A DNA stretch of 64,000 bases from Marinospirillum celere (GCF_900112235.1 NZ_FOLH01000001.1:496001-560000), one strand, 5' to 3'; positions 15,668-24,838 are shown, counted from the first letter of the stretch. Numbers and translations are program-made. The notes: generated from the sequence alone by a model not told the origin.

Positions 15668-16150
15668 ATGCAAGTTGCAGCCAATAAGGTCATTGGTATT
15701 CATTACACACTTACCAATGATGATGGACAGGTTCTGGATTCCTCCCAGGGCGGCAACCCACTTTTCTATCTGCATGGCCACAGTAACATCATTCCCGGTC
15801 TTGAGTCTCAGCTTGAAGGCAAGCAGAAGGGTGATGAGTTTGACGTGGTCGTCAAGCCTAAAGATGGCTATGGTGAAAGGAATGACGAGCTGGTTCAGCA
15901 GGTTCAGCGCGAAGCTTTTCAGGGTGTTGAGCAGATTGAACCGGGAATGCAGTTTCAAACTCAGGGTCCAGGTGGCGCTATGGTCGTGACGGTCATTGAA
16001 GCGAATGACGAAACCGTCACTATTGATGCCAACCATCCGCTGGCAGGTGTTTCTCTGAACTTTAAAGGCAGCATCGATTCAGTTCGTGAAGCTAGTGAAG
16101 ATGAAGTTCAGCACGGGCATGCCCACGAAGGTGACTTGGCTGATCACTGA
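15668..16150 (+). CDS. slyD: FKBP-type prolyl isomerase SlyD
   Basis: This is a cytosolic peptidyl-prolyl cis-trans isomerase and chaperone with an inserted-in-flap domain. The 160 residues include YTLTNDDGQVLDSS, PLFYLHGHSNIIPGLE, the IF domain around residues 70-125, and NHPLAGVSLNFK near the end. The C-terminus is short, with HGHAHEGDLADH rather than the long metal-binding tail of E. coli SlyD, so nickel storage would be reduced. ATG 15668 was chosen because homologues begin at this point and an ACAGGA lies upstream. An in-frame ATG 81 nt earlier is not supported. Confidence 0.92.
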   Translation: MQVAANKVIGIHYTLTNDDGQVLDSSQGGNPLFYLHGHSNIIPGLESQLEGKQKGDEFDVVVKPKDGYGERNDELVQQVQREAFQGVEQIEPGMQFQTQGPGGAMVVTVIEANDETVTIDANHPLAGVSLNFKGSIDSVREASEDEVQHGHAHEGDLADH

Positions 16151-16167
16151 ATAAAGCCAGGTTTACC

Positions 16168-16210
16168 AAAAAAGCCCCTGGTACCCATTGAATGGGCCAG
16201 GGGCTTTTTA
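16168..16210. terminator. Bidirectional terminator between slyD and argF
   Basis: AAAAAGCCCCTGG faces CCAGGGGCTTTTT around a 15-nt loop that itself holds CCCATT/AATGGG. U-runs occur on both strands, fitting convergent slyD and argF. Confidence 0.92.
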
Positions 16211-16226
16211 TTGGCTGTTGGTTAGT

Positions 16227-17150
16227 TTACATCGGCTGTAGCGGGGAACCTGTAATCAAAAATTCAAGTAGGGCCTTTTGGGCATGCAGGCGGTTGCCAG
16301 CTTCCTGGAAAACGACTGAACGATGATCATCCAGCATGTCTTCACTGATTTCTTCGCCTCGGTGTGCGGGTAAACAGTGCATGAAGAGGGCATCCTTGGC
16401 AGCCAGGTCCATAAGCTGTGGAGATACCTGGTAGTCTGCAAAGTCCCTTTTACGCCGATTCTGCTCGTCTTCCTGACCCATGGATGCCCAAACATCGGTA
16501 ACTACCAATTGGACATCCTTGACGGCTTCTTGAGGGTTACGAACCAAGGTCACCCGGTCTTCAAAATCCTTGACCAGGGTTTCGGAAGGCTCATAGCCTT
16601 CAGGGCAGCAGATGCGCAACTGGAAATCAAACTGGCGGGCAGCACGAATATAGGAGTTACACATATTGTTGCCATCGCCGATCCAGGTTACGGTTTTGCC
16701 TTGCAAGCTGCCACGACATTCAACAAAAGTTTGGACATCGGCCAGTAGCTGACAGGGGTGAAAATCATCGGTTAGGGCATTAATGACAGGAATTGTTGAA
16801 TGCTGAGCAAAGGTTTCCAGGTCCTGGTGGGAGAAGGTGCGGACCATGACTGCATCCACCATTTCCGAAAGGACTCTTGCGGTGTCCTGCAAAGGTTCGC
16901 CACGACCTAGTTGGGTATCCTTGGGCGACAAGAAGATGGCTGAGCCGCCCAGTTGAGTCATGCCAGCTTCAAAAGAAACACGGGTCCGGGTCGAGGATTT
17001 TTCAAAAATCATCGCCAGAACCTTATTCTTCAAGGGCTCATCAAGCAAGCCGGCCTTGTGGCGACGCTTGAGTTCTATAGCTCGCTGAATGACTCTTTCC
17101 AGCTCCTGTGGAGAGAGATCAGAGAGGGTTAAAAAATGTCGCACGCTCAT
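16227..17150 (-). CDS. argF: Ornithine carbamoyltransferase
   Basis: It transfers the carbamoyl group from carbamoyl phosphate to ornithine, giving citrulline in arginine biosynthesis. The 307-residue sequence has the carbamoyl-phosphate loop [10 protein letters not shown] (~52-61), HPCQLLAD (~131), the ornithine-binding region DVWASMGQE, and [10 protein letters not shown] near the C-terminus. It lies 18 bp downstream of argD in the same direction, forming an arginine operon. argG is 3.6 kb away on the opposite strand. Confidence 0.96.
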   Translation of the reverse strand: MSVRHFLTLSDLSPQELERVIQRAIELKRRHKAGLLDEPLKNKVLAMIFEKSSTRTRVSFEAGMTQLGGSAIFLSPKDTQLGRGEPLQDTARVLSEMVDAVMVRTFSHQDLETFAQHSTIPVINALTDDFHPCQLLADVQTFVECRGSLQGKTVTWIGDGNNMCNSYIRAARQFDFQLRICCPEGYEPSETLVKDFEDRVTLVRNPQEAVKDVQLVVTDVWASMGQEDEQNRRKRDFADYQVSPQLMDLAAKDALFMHCLPAHRGEEISEDMLDDHRSVVFQEAGNRLHAQKALLEFLITGSPLQPM

Positions 17151-17168
17151 AACTTGAGGCTCTCAGCT

Positions 17169-18359
17169 TTAAGGGATCTTGGTAGTTTCTAACCAGTGAA
17201 TGACCAATTGTGAAAGGCGTTCGACCAGCTGGTCGGCTTCCTGGTCACTAAAAATCAGGGGTGGCAGCAGGCGAATGACTGATCCTGCAGTCACATTGAT
17301 GAGCAGGCCAGCATCCAGAGCCAATTTAACCAGTTCGCCACAGGGGCGATCCAGTTCCAGGCCGATCATCAGTCCGCGCCCTCGAATGGCAAGCAGCTCT
17401 TCACGGTTGCCCAGGTGTTCCTGGAAGCCTTCACGAATCCGCTGGCCGAGTTTTTCTGCGGCTTGGCAGAGGTTATCTTGCTCAAGCGTGTTGAGTACAG
17501 CAAGGACCGTTGCACAACCCAGCGGTGTGCCACCATAGGTAGAACCATGATGACCTGGCTGAAAAAGTTCTGCAGCCTTCCCCTGAGCCATAACTGCGCC
17601 GATTGGAAAGCCATTACCCAGCCCTTTGGCTGTAGAAACAACGTCTGGCTTCCAATTAAAGCGCTGGAAGGCAAAGTAGTGACCGGTACGCCCATTACCT
17701 GTTTGCACTTCATCAAACATTAACAGCATGTCCTTGTCATCACAAAGCTGACGCAAGCCTTGCAGGAATTCATTTGAAGCTGCTTTCAGGCCACCTTCGC
17801 CCTGTATGGGCTCCACCAGAATGGCCGCTATATCCTGGCGGCTTTCCAGAATGCTGCGTGCTGCTTCCAGATCATCATAGGCGCAGCGGATAAAACCACT
17901 GACCAGAGGTTCAAAACCTGCTTGAACCTTGCGGTTACCGGTTGCTGTCAAGGTTGCCAGGGTGCGGCCATGAAAAGCATTTTCCATGACCAAAATCTGA
18001 GGTTTGTCGATACCCCGGTTGTGGCCATGCAGGCGGGCCAGTTTAATCGCGCCTTCGTTGGCCTCGGCACCTGAATTACAGAAGAAAACACGCTCCATAC
18101 CACTCAACTGGGTGAGTTTTTGGGCTGCGGCTTCCTGGATGGGAATTTGATAGAGATTGGAGGTGTGAATCAGTTGGCCCGCCTGCTCGCAAATCGCGTG
18201 GGTAACTGCAGGGTGCGAGTGGCCCAAGCCACAAACAGCGATTCCGCTGAGTGCATCCAGGTAAGTTTTGCCTTCTGTATCCGTTAACCAAGCGCCCTTG
18301 CCAGAAGCAAAAGCAATAGGTAAACGACCATAGGTGTGCATCAGGGCAGTGTCGGCCAT
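17169..18359 (-). CDS. argD: Acetylornithine aminotransferase
   Basis: This class III PLP aminotransferase converts N-acetylglutamate semialdehyde to N-acetylornithine and may also act on succinyldiaminopimelate. The 396 residues include NSGAEANEGAIKLAR, AFHGRTLATLTATGN, LMFDEVQTGNGRTG and the PLP lysine in STAKGLGNGFPIGA. It could also be called AstC, but its position directly upstream of argF and the absence of astADBE favour ArgD. The 214-bp upstream region is shared with divergent grxD. I saw no convincing ArgR box by eye. Confidence 0.93.
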   Translation of the reverse strand: MADTALMHTYGRLPIAFASGKGAWLTDTEGKTYLDALSGIAVCGLGHSHPAVTHAICEQAGQLIHTSNLYQIPIQEAAAQKLTQLSGMERVFFCNSGAEANEGAIKLARLHGHNRGIDKPQILVMENAFHGRTLATLTATGNRKVQAGFEPLVSGFIRCAYDDLEAARSILESRQDIAAILVEPIQGEGGLKAASNEFLQGLRQLCDDKDMLLMFDEVQTGNGRTGHYFAFQRFNWKPDVVSTAKGLGNGFPIGAVMAQGKAAELFQPGHHGSTYGGTPLGCATVLAVLNTLEQDNLCQAAEKLGQRIREGFQEHLGNREELLAIRGRGLMIGLELDRPCGELVKLALDAGLLINVTAGSVIRLLPPLIFSDQEADQLVERLSQLVIHWLETTKIP

Positions 18360-18573
18360 GGTGCAGATATCCTCGTTAATAGAGTTAAGGGCCTTGAACC
18401 CGAGAAAAAAGATCCAGTCTAAGCACTTGCCTGATCACTGGCAAGAAGGGGACTAAATTTTCCATGTAACTTGTTAAATACCACCTTAGCCAGCTAAAAT
18501 TGACTGGGTTAGTCAGGTATTAGCTAAAAACTGGCAATGCCCACTTGTTTTATTAATCAAAAGGTGAATCTTC

Positions 18574-18900
18574 ATGTCAACAACGCTGGATACCATTAAA
18601 GAGCAAATCAGCAGCAACCCTGTCCTTCTCTATATGAAGGGAACGCCCCAGATGCCTCAGTGTGGTTTTTCAGGGCAGTCTGTCCAGGCTCTAATGGCTT
18701 GTGGTCAGAAATTTGCCTTTGTCAATATTCTAGAGCATCCGGATATTCGTGCAGAGCTGCCCAAATATGCTAACTGGCCAACCTTCCCTCAGCTATGGCT
18801 GAATGGTGAGCTGGTCGGTGGTAATGACATCATTCTTGATCTGCATCAACAAGGTGAACTGCAGAAGATGGTCGAAGAGGCTGCTGCTTCAGCCGCCTGA
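18574..18900 (+). CDS. grxD: Monothiol glutaredoxin Grx4
   Basis: The 108-residue protein has the monothiol CGFS active site (PQCGFSGQ), the preceding KGTPQMP glutathione-site segment and WPTFPQLWLNGELVGGNDI. Grx4 proteins bind a bridging [2Fe-2S] cluster with glutathione, deliver Fe-S clusters and pair with BolA. An AAAGGTGA ribosome site precedes the ATG. Its stop codon (18898-18900) abuts the last base of the convergent rnt gene with no gap. Confidence 0.95.
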   Translation: MSTTLDTIKEQISSNPVLLYMKGTPQMPQCGFSGQSVQALMACGQKFAFVNILEHPDIRAELPKYANWPTFPQLWLNGELVGGNDIILDLHQQGELQKMVEEAAASAA

Positions 18901-19566
18901 TCAAATCTGCTCTGGCATGGTTCTGAGTGCAAGCTCCCAACCACCCAGTTCATGCCAGGTATTAACCACCGTGCAGAAGAGTTCAGCGGTTCTTTCAGTA
19001 TCATAGCTTGCTGAATGAGCTTCTTTGTTGTCAAACTCAATTCCCGCTGCCCGGCAGGCTTTGGCCAGCACCGTCTGGCCAAAGGCTAAAGCTCCCAGAG
19101 TGGCTGTATCAAAGCTGGAAAAGGGGTGAAACGGGTTGCGCTTGATATTACAGCGCTCCACCGCCGCATTAATAAAGCCCAAATCAAAGCTGGCGTTGTG
19201 TCCAACGAGAATGGCACGAGTGCAGTCATGGGCTTTAATGGCTTTGCGAACCATTTTAAAAATCTCGCTAAGCGCTTCTTTCTCGTCCATGGCAATGCTC
19301 TGTCGAAAGCTGCTTTCCAGATTGATCTTGGTAAATTCCAGTGCTGACTTTTCAATGTTGGCACCTTCAAAAGGAATCAGGTGCTTGGACATGGATTGCT
19401 CAGGCAGCAGGATGCCATTTTCATCCATGGTCAAGGTGGTTGCTGAAACTTCCAGCAAGGCATCGGTTTGTGAATTGAAGCCAGCTGTTTCTACATCGAC
19501 CACCACAGGCAGGTAACCACGAAAACGACGAGACATGGGATGCTTGCTGTTGGGCTGACTGGTCAC
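18901..19566 (-). CDS. rnt: Ribonuclease T
   Basis: This DEDDh 3'-5' exoribonuclease matures tRNA and other stable RNA 3' ends. The motifs are VVDVETAGF (Exo I), [10 protein letters not shown] (Exo II) and [14 protein letters not shown] (Exo III). The 221-residue length is typical. The start is GTG 19566, with AGGAGT upstream. rnt lying near grxD and motY recalls the Pseudomonas arrangement, except that pyrC, which I recall between rnt and motY there, is absent here. Confidence 0.94.
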   Translation of the reverse strand: MTSQPNSKHPMSRRFRGYLPVVVDVETAGFNSQTDALLEVSATTLTMDENGILLPEQSMSKHLIPFEGANIEKSALEFTKINLESSFRQSIAMDEKEALSEIFKMVRKAIKAHDCTRAILVGHNASFDLGFINAAVERCNIKRNPFHPFSSFDTATLGALAFGQTVLAKACRAAGIEFDNKEAHSASYDTERTAELFCTVVNTWHELGGWELALRTMPEQI

Positions 19567-19627
19567 GTAGAACTCCTGATTGCTGTAAGCTAATCGCTTG
19601 ATCCGCCTAGCTTAACATGCTTTTTAC

Positions 19628-19654
19628 TAAAGTTTCTGCTGGGACGGCCGATTC
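19628..19654 (+). promoter_or_regulatory. Sigma-28 (FliA) promoter of motY
   Basis: TAAAGTTT (19628-19635) is a perfect FliA -35 element. After exactly 11 nt comes GCCGATTC (19647-19654), matching six of eight positions of the GCCGATAA -10 consensus. It is 56 bp upstream of the motY start, a flagellar gene, and so fits late-class flagellar control. Confidence 0.75.
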
Positions 19655-19710
19655 AGCTGGTGTAAAGTAATATCCTTGGTTCAGTCATTATTTAGCATAG
19701 GAATGACCCA

Positions 19711-20649
19711 GTGACAGCTCAGCAGGCAAGTGAGTATTCCAGCTTTCCCAAAAAGAAACCTGCCAAGCATTGGTTGGGCAGCCTTCTGGCACCCTGTCTT
19801 TTGCTGATGGCTGCCCCTGCAGCGGCTACCAATTGGCAGGGTGGTTACCAAGATGGTCTCTGGGAGGCAAGTGAACCTTCTCAGTTGCAGTGTGAACTCA
19901 ATCATTATATTCCTGATTTTGGCGCTGCCCGCTTTATTCACCGCTCTGGTGAAGAAATCCGCCTGGAAATTGATACCTTTCGACATGCCTTGAGAAGAGG
20001 GCGTGTTGATCTGGTCGCCCTGGCACCTGATTGGCAGCCTGGCTTAGGTACTCGCAACCTGGGTTATTACCAGTTGGAAACCACCGATTATCCATTGGAA
20101 ATCGGTACTCAAGAGACGGAATTAATTCTTGAATCCCTGCGCCAGGGGCGGATGCCGTCTTTGGTTCAAACGGCAGCCGATGAGCGTGTTCAGCGCCGTC
20201 GGGCCAGTATGACACCAGTCCGTTTTCATCAGGCTTTTGCAGATTTCCAGGCCTGTCAGGCACAGTTGCTGCCTGTTAATTATGATCAGATTGGCGATAT
20301 AATGATCAACTTCAATGTTGGTAATAATAGTTTAAGTGCTGCCGACAGAGAAAAACTGGATTTGCTGGTTCGCTATGTCCACGCTGATCCTGAAATTGAA
20401 CGGGTGCATGTGGACGGTCACTCAGATTCAACGGGAACCCGCACTCGCAATCGTGAGCTTTCTCATGAAAGAGCCCAAAACGTGACTCGTTATCTGGTTG
20501 CTAGAGGCTTGTCGGAAGATTTAATTACGACCCAGTTTCATGGTCAGCGTTACCCGATAGCGGATAATCGTACCCAGGATGGGCGCTATAAAAACCGCCG
20601 GGTTACCATTAAATTGGAACGTGAACTGGATATTCGGCCTCTCTTCTAG
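19711..20649 (+). CDS. motY: Flagellar T-ring / stator-associated protein MotY
   Basis: MotY forms the periplasmic T-ring that holds stator complexes around polar flagellar motors. The 312-residue protein has an N-terminal hydrophobic signal segment (~21-39, ending AAPAAA) and a MotY-specific N-domain with the CELNHYIPDFGAARF block. It ends in an OmpA-like peptidoglycan-binding domain (~200-300) containing VHVDGHSDSTGTRTRNRELSHERAQNV. The start is GTG 19711. A FliA-type promoter upstream supports flagellar regulation. Presence of MotY argues for a Pseudomonas/Vibrio-like polar flagellum. Confidence 0.9.
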   Translation: MTAQQASEYSSFPKKKPAKHWLGSLLAPCLLLMAAPAAATNWQGGYQDGLWEASEPSQLQCELNHYIPDFGAARFIHRSGEEIRLEIDTFRHALRRGRVDLVALAPDWQPGLGTRNLGYYQLETTDYPLEIGTQETELILESLRQGRMPSLVQTAADERVQRRRASMTPVRFHQAFADFQACQAQLLPVNYDQIGDIMINFNVGNNSLSAADREKLDLLVRYVHADPEIERVHVDGHSDSTGTRTRNRELSHERAQNVTRYLVARGLSEDLITTQFHGQRYPIADNRTQDGRYKNRRVTIKLERELDIRPLF

Positions 20650-20698
20650 ACTTCGGTTCTGACGCCGCTTGCGTTATACTTATACCCATCAAATTTTA

Positions 20699-20720
20699 GG
20701 GGCTGCCAGGCAGCCCCTTT
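20699..20720 (+). terminator. GC-rich hairpin between motY and argG
   Basis: GGGGCTGCC and GGCAGCCCC form a nearly perfect palindrome, with only a short T-run after it. It could terminate motY. Because a TATACT-like -10 lies just upstream (20675-20680), it could instead be a leader hairpin of argG. Confidence 0.5.
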
Positions 20721-20767
20721 CTGGTTTTTCATGCCTTTTAGCCCGGCAGGGCAGCTAAGGAGCTTAT

Positions 20768-21988
20768 ATGTCAGATGTAAAAAAGGTGGTGTTGGCCTAT
20801 TCCGGTGGTCTGGATACTTCGATCATTCTGAAATGGTTGGAAGATACCTATAACTGTGAGGTGGTAACCTTTACCGCTGACCTGGGTCAGGGTGAAGAGT
20901 TGGAACCTGCACGTGCCAAGGCCGAGCAAATGGGTGTTAAGGAAATCTATATAGAGGACCTGCGCGAAGAATTTGTTCGGGATTATGTTTTCCCCATGTT
21001 TCGTGCCAACACCGTTTACGAAGGTGAATACCTGCTGGGTACGTCCATAGCACGTCCCTTGATTGCCAAGCGTCTGGTCGAAATTGCCAATGCAACAGGT
21101 GCTGATGCCATTTCCCACGGTGCCACGGGCAAGGGTAATGACCAGGTGCGTTTTGAATTGGGTGCCTATGCACTCAAGCCGGGTGTCAAAGTTATTGCTC
21201 CCTGGCGCGAATGGGATCTCTTGTCGCGTGAAAAACTCATGGCCTATGCCAAAGAGCATAATATCCCGGTTGATTTTGCCAAGCAGGGCACCAAATCCCC
21301 CTATTCCATGGATGCCAACCTGCTGCACATCTCCTATGAAGGCGGCATTTTGGAAGATCCCTGGGCGGAACCTGAAGAAGAAATGTGGCGCTGGAGTGTT
21401 AGCCCTGAAGCGGCACCCGATGAACCTACTTATATCGAACTGACTTATGAGAAGGGCGATATCGTTGCTATTGATGGTGAACGCCTCAAGCCTCATGAAG
21501 TGCTGGAAAAGCTCAATAAACTGGGTGGTGCCAATGGTATTGGTCGTCTGGATATCGTTGAAAACCGCTATGTGGGCATGAAGTCCCGTGGTGCCTATGA
21601 GACACCCGGTGGCACTATTATGCTCAAAGCCCACCGTGCGATAGAATCCATCACTCTGGACCGTGAAGTGGCTCACCTGAAAGATGAGTTGATGCCTCGC
21701 TACGCCGAAGTGATTTATAACGGCTACTGGTGGAGCCCTGAGCGTCGCATGCTGCAGGAAATGATTGATCAATCCCAGGAAGTGGTTAACGGTAAGGTGA
21801 AGGTCAAGCTTTACAAGGGCAATGTCATTCCTGTGGGCCGTGTTTCTGACGACACCCTGTTTGATGAAAGTATTGCAACCTTTGAAGATGATGCTGGCGC
21901 TTATGATCAGAAGGATGCTGAAGGCTTTATCAAGCTGAATGCTTTGCGTCTGAGAATTGCTGCCAGCAAAGGCCGCAAACTGGACTGA
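20768..21988 (+). CDS. argG: Argininosuccinate synthase
   Basis: It condenses citrulline and aspartate with ATP to argininosuccinate, following ArgF in arginine synthesis. The 406 residues begin with the N-type ATP pyrophosphatase P-loop AYSGGLDTS and include [29 protein letters not shown] and [17 protein letters not shown]. The length is standard. An AAGGAG ribosome site precedes the ATG, and a strong terminator follows. Confidence 0.97.
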   Translation: MSDVKKVVLAYSGGLDTSIILKWLEDTYNCEVVTFTADLGQGEELEPARAKAEQMGVKEIYIEDLREEFVRDYVFPMFRANTVYEGEYLLGTSIARPLIAKRLVEIANATGADAISHGATGKGNDQVRFELGAYALKPGVKVIAPWREWDLLSREKLMAYAKEHNIPVDFAKQGTKSPYSMDANLLHISYEGGILEDPWAEPEEEMWRWSVSPEAAPDEPTYIELTYEKGDIVAIDGERLKPHEVLEKLNKLGGANGIGRLDIVENRYVGMKSRGAYETPGGTIMLKAHRAIESITLDREVAHLKDELMPRYAEVIYNGYWWSPERRMLQEMIDQSQEVVNGKVKVKLYKGNVIPVGRVSDDTLFDESIATFEDDAGAYDQKDAEGFIKLNALRLRIAASKGRKLD

Positions 21989-22012
21989 TCAGGTTTCTTC
22001 TGTGAGTTCAGC

Positions 22013-22042
22013 AAAAACCGCCACTGAGATGGCGGTTTTTTT
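22013..22042 (+). terminator. Rho-independent terminator of argG
   Basis: AAAAACCGCCA and TGGCGGTTTTT pair around a 6-nt loop and continue into a run of T, 25 bp after the argG stop. Confidence 0.93.
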
Positions 22043-22110
22043 ATGCCGGAAGGATTGGGCTTTATTGCCGGAGCTGACTAAAATAACCCTAAGAATAACA
22101 AGGAGGCTCT

Positions 22111-23253
22111 ATGCAATTTCTGGCCCGTTCGTCACCTTGGCGACAGCTTTTCCAGAGTTTGGAAACTGAATTCCCGTCCTCATCCGATTATTTGATCCAG
22201 CCTTTGAACGAGGTTTTACAACAGTTTTCTGGAAATTTGAAAGTCGACCAGATCAAATCCTGGCAGCTGGAGTTGGTTAAGGCTTTTCGACGCTTGGATT
22301 TACCGGCTTGGAGGATCAGTCAGCTGATCAGTGATCATAATGCTTGGCTGTATCGTCGGGCACTGAAGGAGTCTCTGGATGAAATGAACCGTTATGGCTG
22401 GGGTGAGCCACCCAGAAAATTTTGCGTGCTCCTGCTGGGTTCAGGAGCGCGCCAGGAGAGCTTGTTAAGGCCAGACCAGGATAATGCCATGATCATTGAG
22501 GATTATCCTGAAAGTCGCCACCAGGAAATTGATACCTGGTTTCAACACCTGGGAGAAAGCTTTACCAACAAGCTGGATCAAGTGGGTATTCCCTTGTGTA
22601 AAGGCCATGTGATGGCCCGCTGGCCGCTATGGCGTAAGCCTTTGAAAGAATGGAAAACCCAGATGCAAATCTGGACAGCAGGACGAATTGTTAAACGAGT
22701 CCAGCTTTCCAATATTCTCTTGGATTTTAGCTGTGTCTACGGTGAAGCGGCTCTGGAAAAGGCTTTCCGCAAGGAACTGAAACGCCTAGTACCCAAAGCC
22801 AGTGGTTTTTTGCATGAAATGGGAGAGCTGCTTGATGAAATTCCTGTTGCTCTGGACACCTTTGAGCGCTTGGCAAGCGATGATCAGGAAGCACCTCATT
22901 CATATGCTTTGAATTTAAAGCGTCAGGGGCTGCTGCCTCTGCAAACCAGCGTGCGCCTGCTTTGCCTGACTCAAGGCCTGTTGGCCGGAGTGACTACTCG
23001 AGAGCGTTTAACTCTTTTATTAGCGGAGGGCTGGGTATCTTCAGAGGAGGCGAGCGATCTTTTGGCCAGTCTGGAGCACTTACAAGAGCTCTTGTTAAGT
23101 GCTCAGCTGGCCAGTCTGGAAGCGGGTCGCCAGGCTGATAACTGGATCGATACTCGCCAATTAACTGGACGCCAGAAGGTGCTCCTCAAGCAGGACTTGA
23201 AATTAATACGGGCCCTGGTTAAAAGGGCCCGTAAAGCGGCAACTTCGGCTTAA
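22111..23253 (+). CDS. DUF294 nucleotidyltransferase-like protein
   Basis: The 380-residue protein has the DUF294 putative nucleotidyltransferase core, GSGARQESLLRPDQDNAMI (~110-130), related to the N-terminal domain of GlnD, followed by a helical DUF294 C-terminal domain. The CBS and cyclic-nucleotide domains often fused to this family are missing. Catalytic acids DQD are retained, so nucleotidyl transfer to an unknown target is possible. In other gammaproteobacteria, as I recall, DUF294 genes sit beside DnaQ-like exonuclease and sodium/solute-symporter genes. Both such partners lie within 8 kb here, in the operon at 24839-30214. AAGGAGG gives a strong ribosome site. Confidence 0.8.
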   Translation: MQFLARSSPWRQLFQSLETEFPSSSDYLIQPLNEVLQQFSGNLKVDQIKSWQLELVKAFRRLDLPAWRISQLISDHNAWLYRRALKESLDEMNRYGWGEPPRKFCVLLLGSGARQESLLRPDQDNAMIIEDYPESRHQEIDTWFQHLGESFTNKLDQVGIPLCKGHVMARWPLWRKPLKEWKTQMQIWTAGRIVKRVQLSNILLDFSCVYGEAALEKAFRKELKRLVPKASGFLHEMGELLDEIPVALDTFERLASDDQEAPHSYALNLKRQGLLPLQTSVRLLCLTQGLLAGVTTRERLTLLLAEGWVSSEEASDLLASLEHLQELLLSAQLASLEAGRQADNWIDTRQLTGRQKVLLKQDLKLIRALVKRARKAATSA

Positions 23254-23263
23254 AGTATCTCAC

Positions 23264-23737
23264 TTAGTGATGCTGATGACTGTCCTGCTGGTGGCCACCT
23301 TGATGTCCATGAACCCGTTTTACCGGCAGGTTAAGCTCAATTAGGCTGCCATCATCCAGTGTCAGAGTTATTTCAACCTGGGTATCGGTGTTCAAACCAC
23401 TGTGTAGATCAATCAGCATCAGGTGTAAGCCACCGGGTTCCAGCCGGGCCACACCACCAGCGGGCAGCTCAATTTGAGAGACGCGACGCATTTGCATAAC
23501 CCCGTCAACTTCAGTATGCGTATGCAGTTCCACGGCTGCTGAAACGGGGCTGCTGGCATCAACAAGGGCCCTTTTTTCACTGCCATGGTTATGCAATTCC
23601 ATAAAGGCAGCTGTGACCTGACTGCCTGGTGGCACGGCTCTGACATGAGGGTTTTTGACCTGAATATCCATGGCTTGCAGTTGAAAGCTGGCGACCAGGA
23701 GAAGTAGCCAGCTTGCTAGTTGAAGGTGTTTTTTCAT
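23264..23737 (-). CDS. Periplasmic copper chaperone PCu(A)C
   Basis: A signal peptide (~1-22) precedes the PCuAC domain. The copper motif is visible as HTHTEVDGVMQMRRV followed downstream by GGLHLMLI. The C-terminus carries a His-rich tail (HGHQGGHQQDSHQHH), seen in variants that bind extra Cu(II). It delivers Cu(I) to the CuA or CuB site of cytochrome c oxidase together with SCO proteins. It is the last gene of a three-gene operon with SCO and a DUF2946-like gene. Confidence 0.9.
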   Translation of the reverse strand: MKKHLQLASWLLLLVASFQLQAMDIQVKNPHVRAVPPGSQVTAAFMELHNHGSEKRALVDASSPVSAAVELHTHTEVDGVMQMRRVSQIELPAGGVARLEPGGLHLMLIDLHSGLNTDTQVEITLTLDDGSLIELNLPVKRVHGHQGGHQQDSHQHH

Positions 23738-23749
23738 GAGCTTGTCCTG

Positions 23750-24358
23750 TTATTGTATTTCCGCCAGAGCCTTGGTTAGGGTCTCGTTGAGCTGATTACC
23801 ACTGACATTATGCGATAGGGTGGTGATGAGTTCGCCCTTGTTGGTTGCCAAATAAAAATCAGAGGTATGATCGACGGCATATTCCATGGCTGAATCCATC
23901 TCGACTTTGCGGTAAAAGGCACCATATTCGCTGGCCAGCTGTTGCAAATAGTCTTTATCGCCAGTTACGCCCAGGATGCCGGCATCAAAAAATTCGACAT
24001 AGGCCTGTAGCCTTTCGGGTGTGTCGCGATCAGGGTCAACGGAAATAAAAATAGGCTGCACTCTGTCCCTGACATCTCCGGGCAGGTTTTCCAGGGCGCG
24101 TGACAAAAACACCATGGACATGGGGCAGATATCCGGGCACCAGGTATAGCCAAAGAAAATCAGTGCCAGTTGGTTATCTTCTAAATCACTCAAAGAAACT
24201 TCACCCTCTTTGCTTTGCAGCGTGAAAGGGGCTCCGGTCGGTTTTTCAGCCAGAGCTGTCTGCTCGGGTTGTTGATTGAGTCCACTCCAGATTTGTACGG
24301 CTGCAATCAGGGCAATAACAGCCACGCCACCGAGAAGTAGTGTTTTGTTGGTTTTCAT
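23750..24358 (-). CDS. SCO1/SenC copper-delivery protein
   Basis: The 202-residue thioredoxin-fold protein is anchored by an N-terminal TM helix (~8-25). The copper ligands are present: the cysteine pair in WCPDICP and the distal histidine in AVDHTSDFYL. SCO proteins reduce or metallate the CuA centre of cytochrome oxidases and may also act in redox signalling. Its gene is 12 bp upstream of PCuAC, so the products probably function together. No oxidase genes lie in the window. Confidence 0.93.
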   Translation of the reverse strand: MKTNKTLLLGGVAVIALIAAVQIWSGLNQQPEQTALAEKPTGAPFTLQSKEGEVSLSDLEDNQLALIFFGYTWCPDICPMSMVFLSRALENLPGDVRDRVQPIFISVDPDRDTPERLQAYVEFFDAGILGVTGDKDYLQQLASEYGAFYRKVEMDSAMEYAVDHTSDFYLATNKGELITTLSHNVSGNQLNETLTKALAEIQ

Positions 24359-24389
24359 AAGTTGCTCTCGTAGATACAGACGGATCAGG

Positions 24390-24773
24390 TTAGCTATTGG
24401 TCGAGAGGCTGGAAGGAGGTGCGCGGGCTAAAAAGACAGGAAGCAGGTCTGTGGGCAAGTTAGCCAGGTTTTTTGGAGTTGGACAGTTTTGAGATCCAGG
24501 GGTGAGGCTAAGGTTAAGGGAACTGGGCCCGGTTACTGGCGTTGAAAGTATGCAAGCTGGGCATAAGGAAGGACCTGTCTTGGATTCCAGGGGCTCGCCA
24601 TCAGGACTAAAAAAAAGTCGTTCTCCAGAACCCTGCCAGCTACAGATTTCCAGGCTACCATCTGCATGGACTTGCAAGGGTGGTTGGTTAAAAGGAAAGA
24701 GCACCCTGCCGGAAATTACCGCAAGCATTAAGAGTACAAACAGAGTATTTGCTAGCGATCGGTTTCTTGGCAT
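24390..24773 (-). CDS. Small DUF2946-like exported protein of the copper operon
   Basis: The 127-residue protein has an N-terminal hydrophobic helix (~9-27), an ICSWQG motif and a CPACIL pair, then a Pro-rich tail. The spacing of the single Cys and the CxxC resembles DUF2946 proteins found beside copper uptake genes. The start has an AAGGAA ribosome site, and the gene heads the SCO-PCuAC operon (31 bp gap). Family membership is judged by pattern only. A role in periplasmic or membrane copper handling is inferred from context. Confidence 0.65.
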   Translation of the reverse strand: MPRNRSLANTLFVLLMLAVISGRVLFPFNQPPLQVHADGSLEICSWQGSGERLFFSPDGEPLESKTGPSLCPACILSTPVTGPSSLNLSLTPGSQNCPTPKNLANLPTDLLPVFLARAPPSSLSTNS

Positions 24774-24838
24774 GGTTTTCCTTGCTTTAACATCTGCAAA
24801 CTAGAATAGCACAAAACAACCGGCAGGCCAGAGCAGGG

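Noticed and set aside
18360-18573. ArgR box in the argD/grxD intergenic region
   Set aside because: I found a small TGACT/AGTCA dyad but nothing close to the TGAAT-type paired ARG-box consensus.
20771-21772. A 333-codon open frame antisense to argG
   Set aside because: It lies wholly inside a highly conserved gene, its protein looks compositionally arbitrary, and no ribosome site or family motif is visible. It is a shadow of codon usage.
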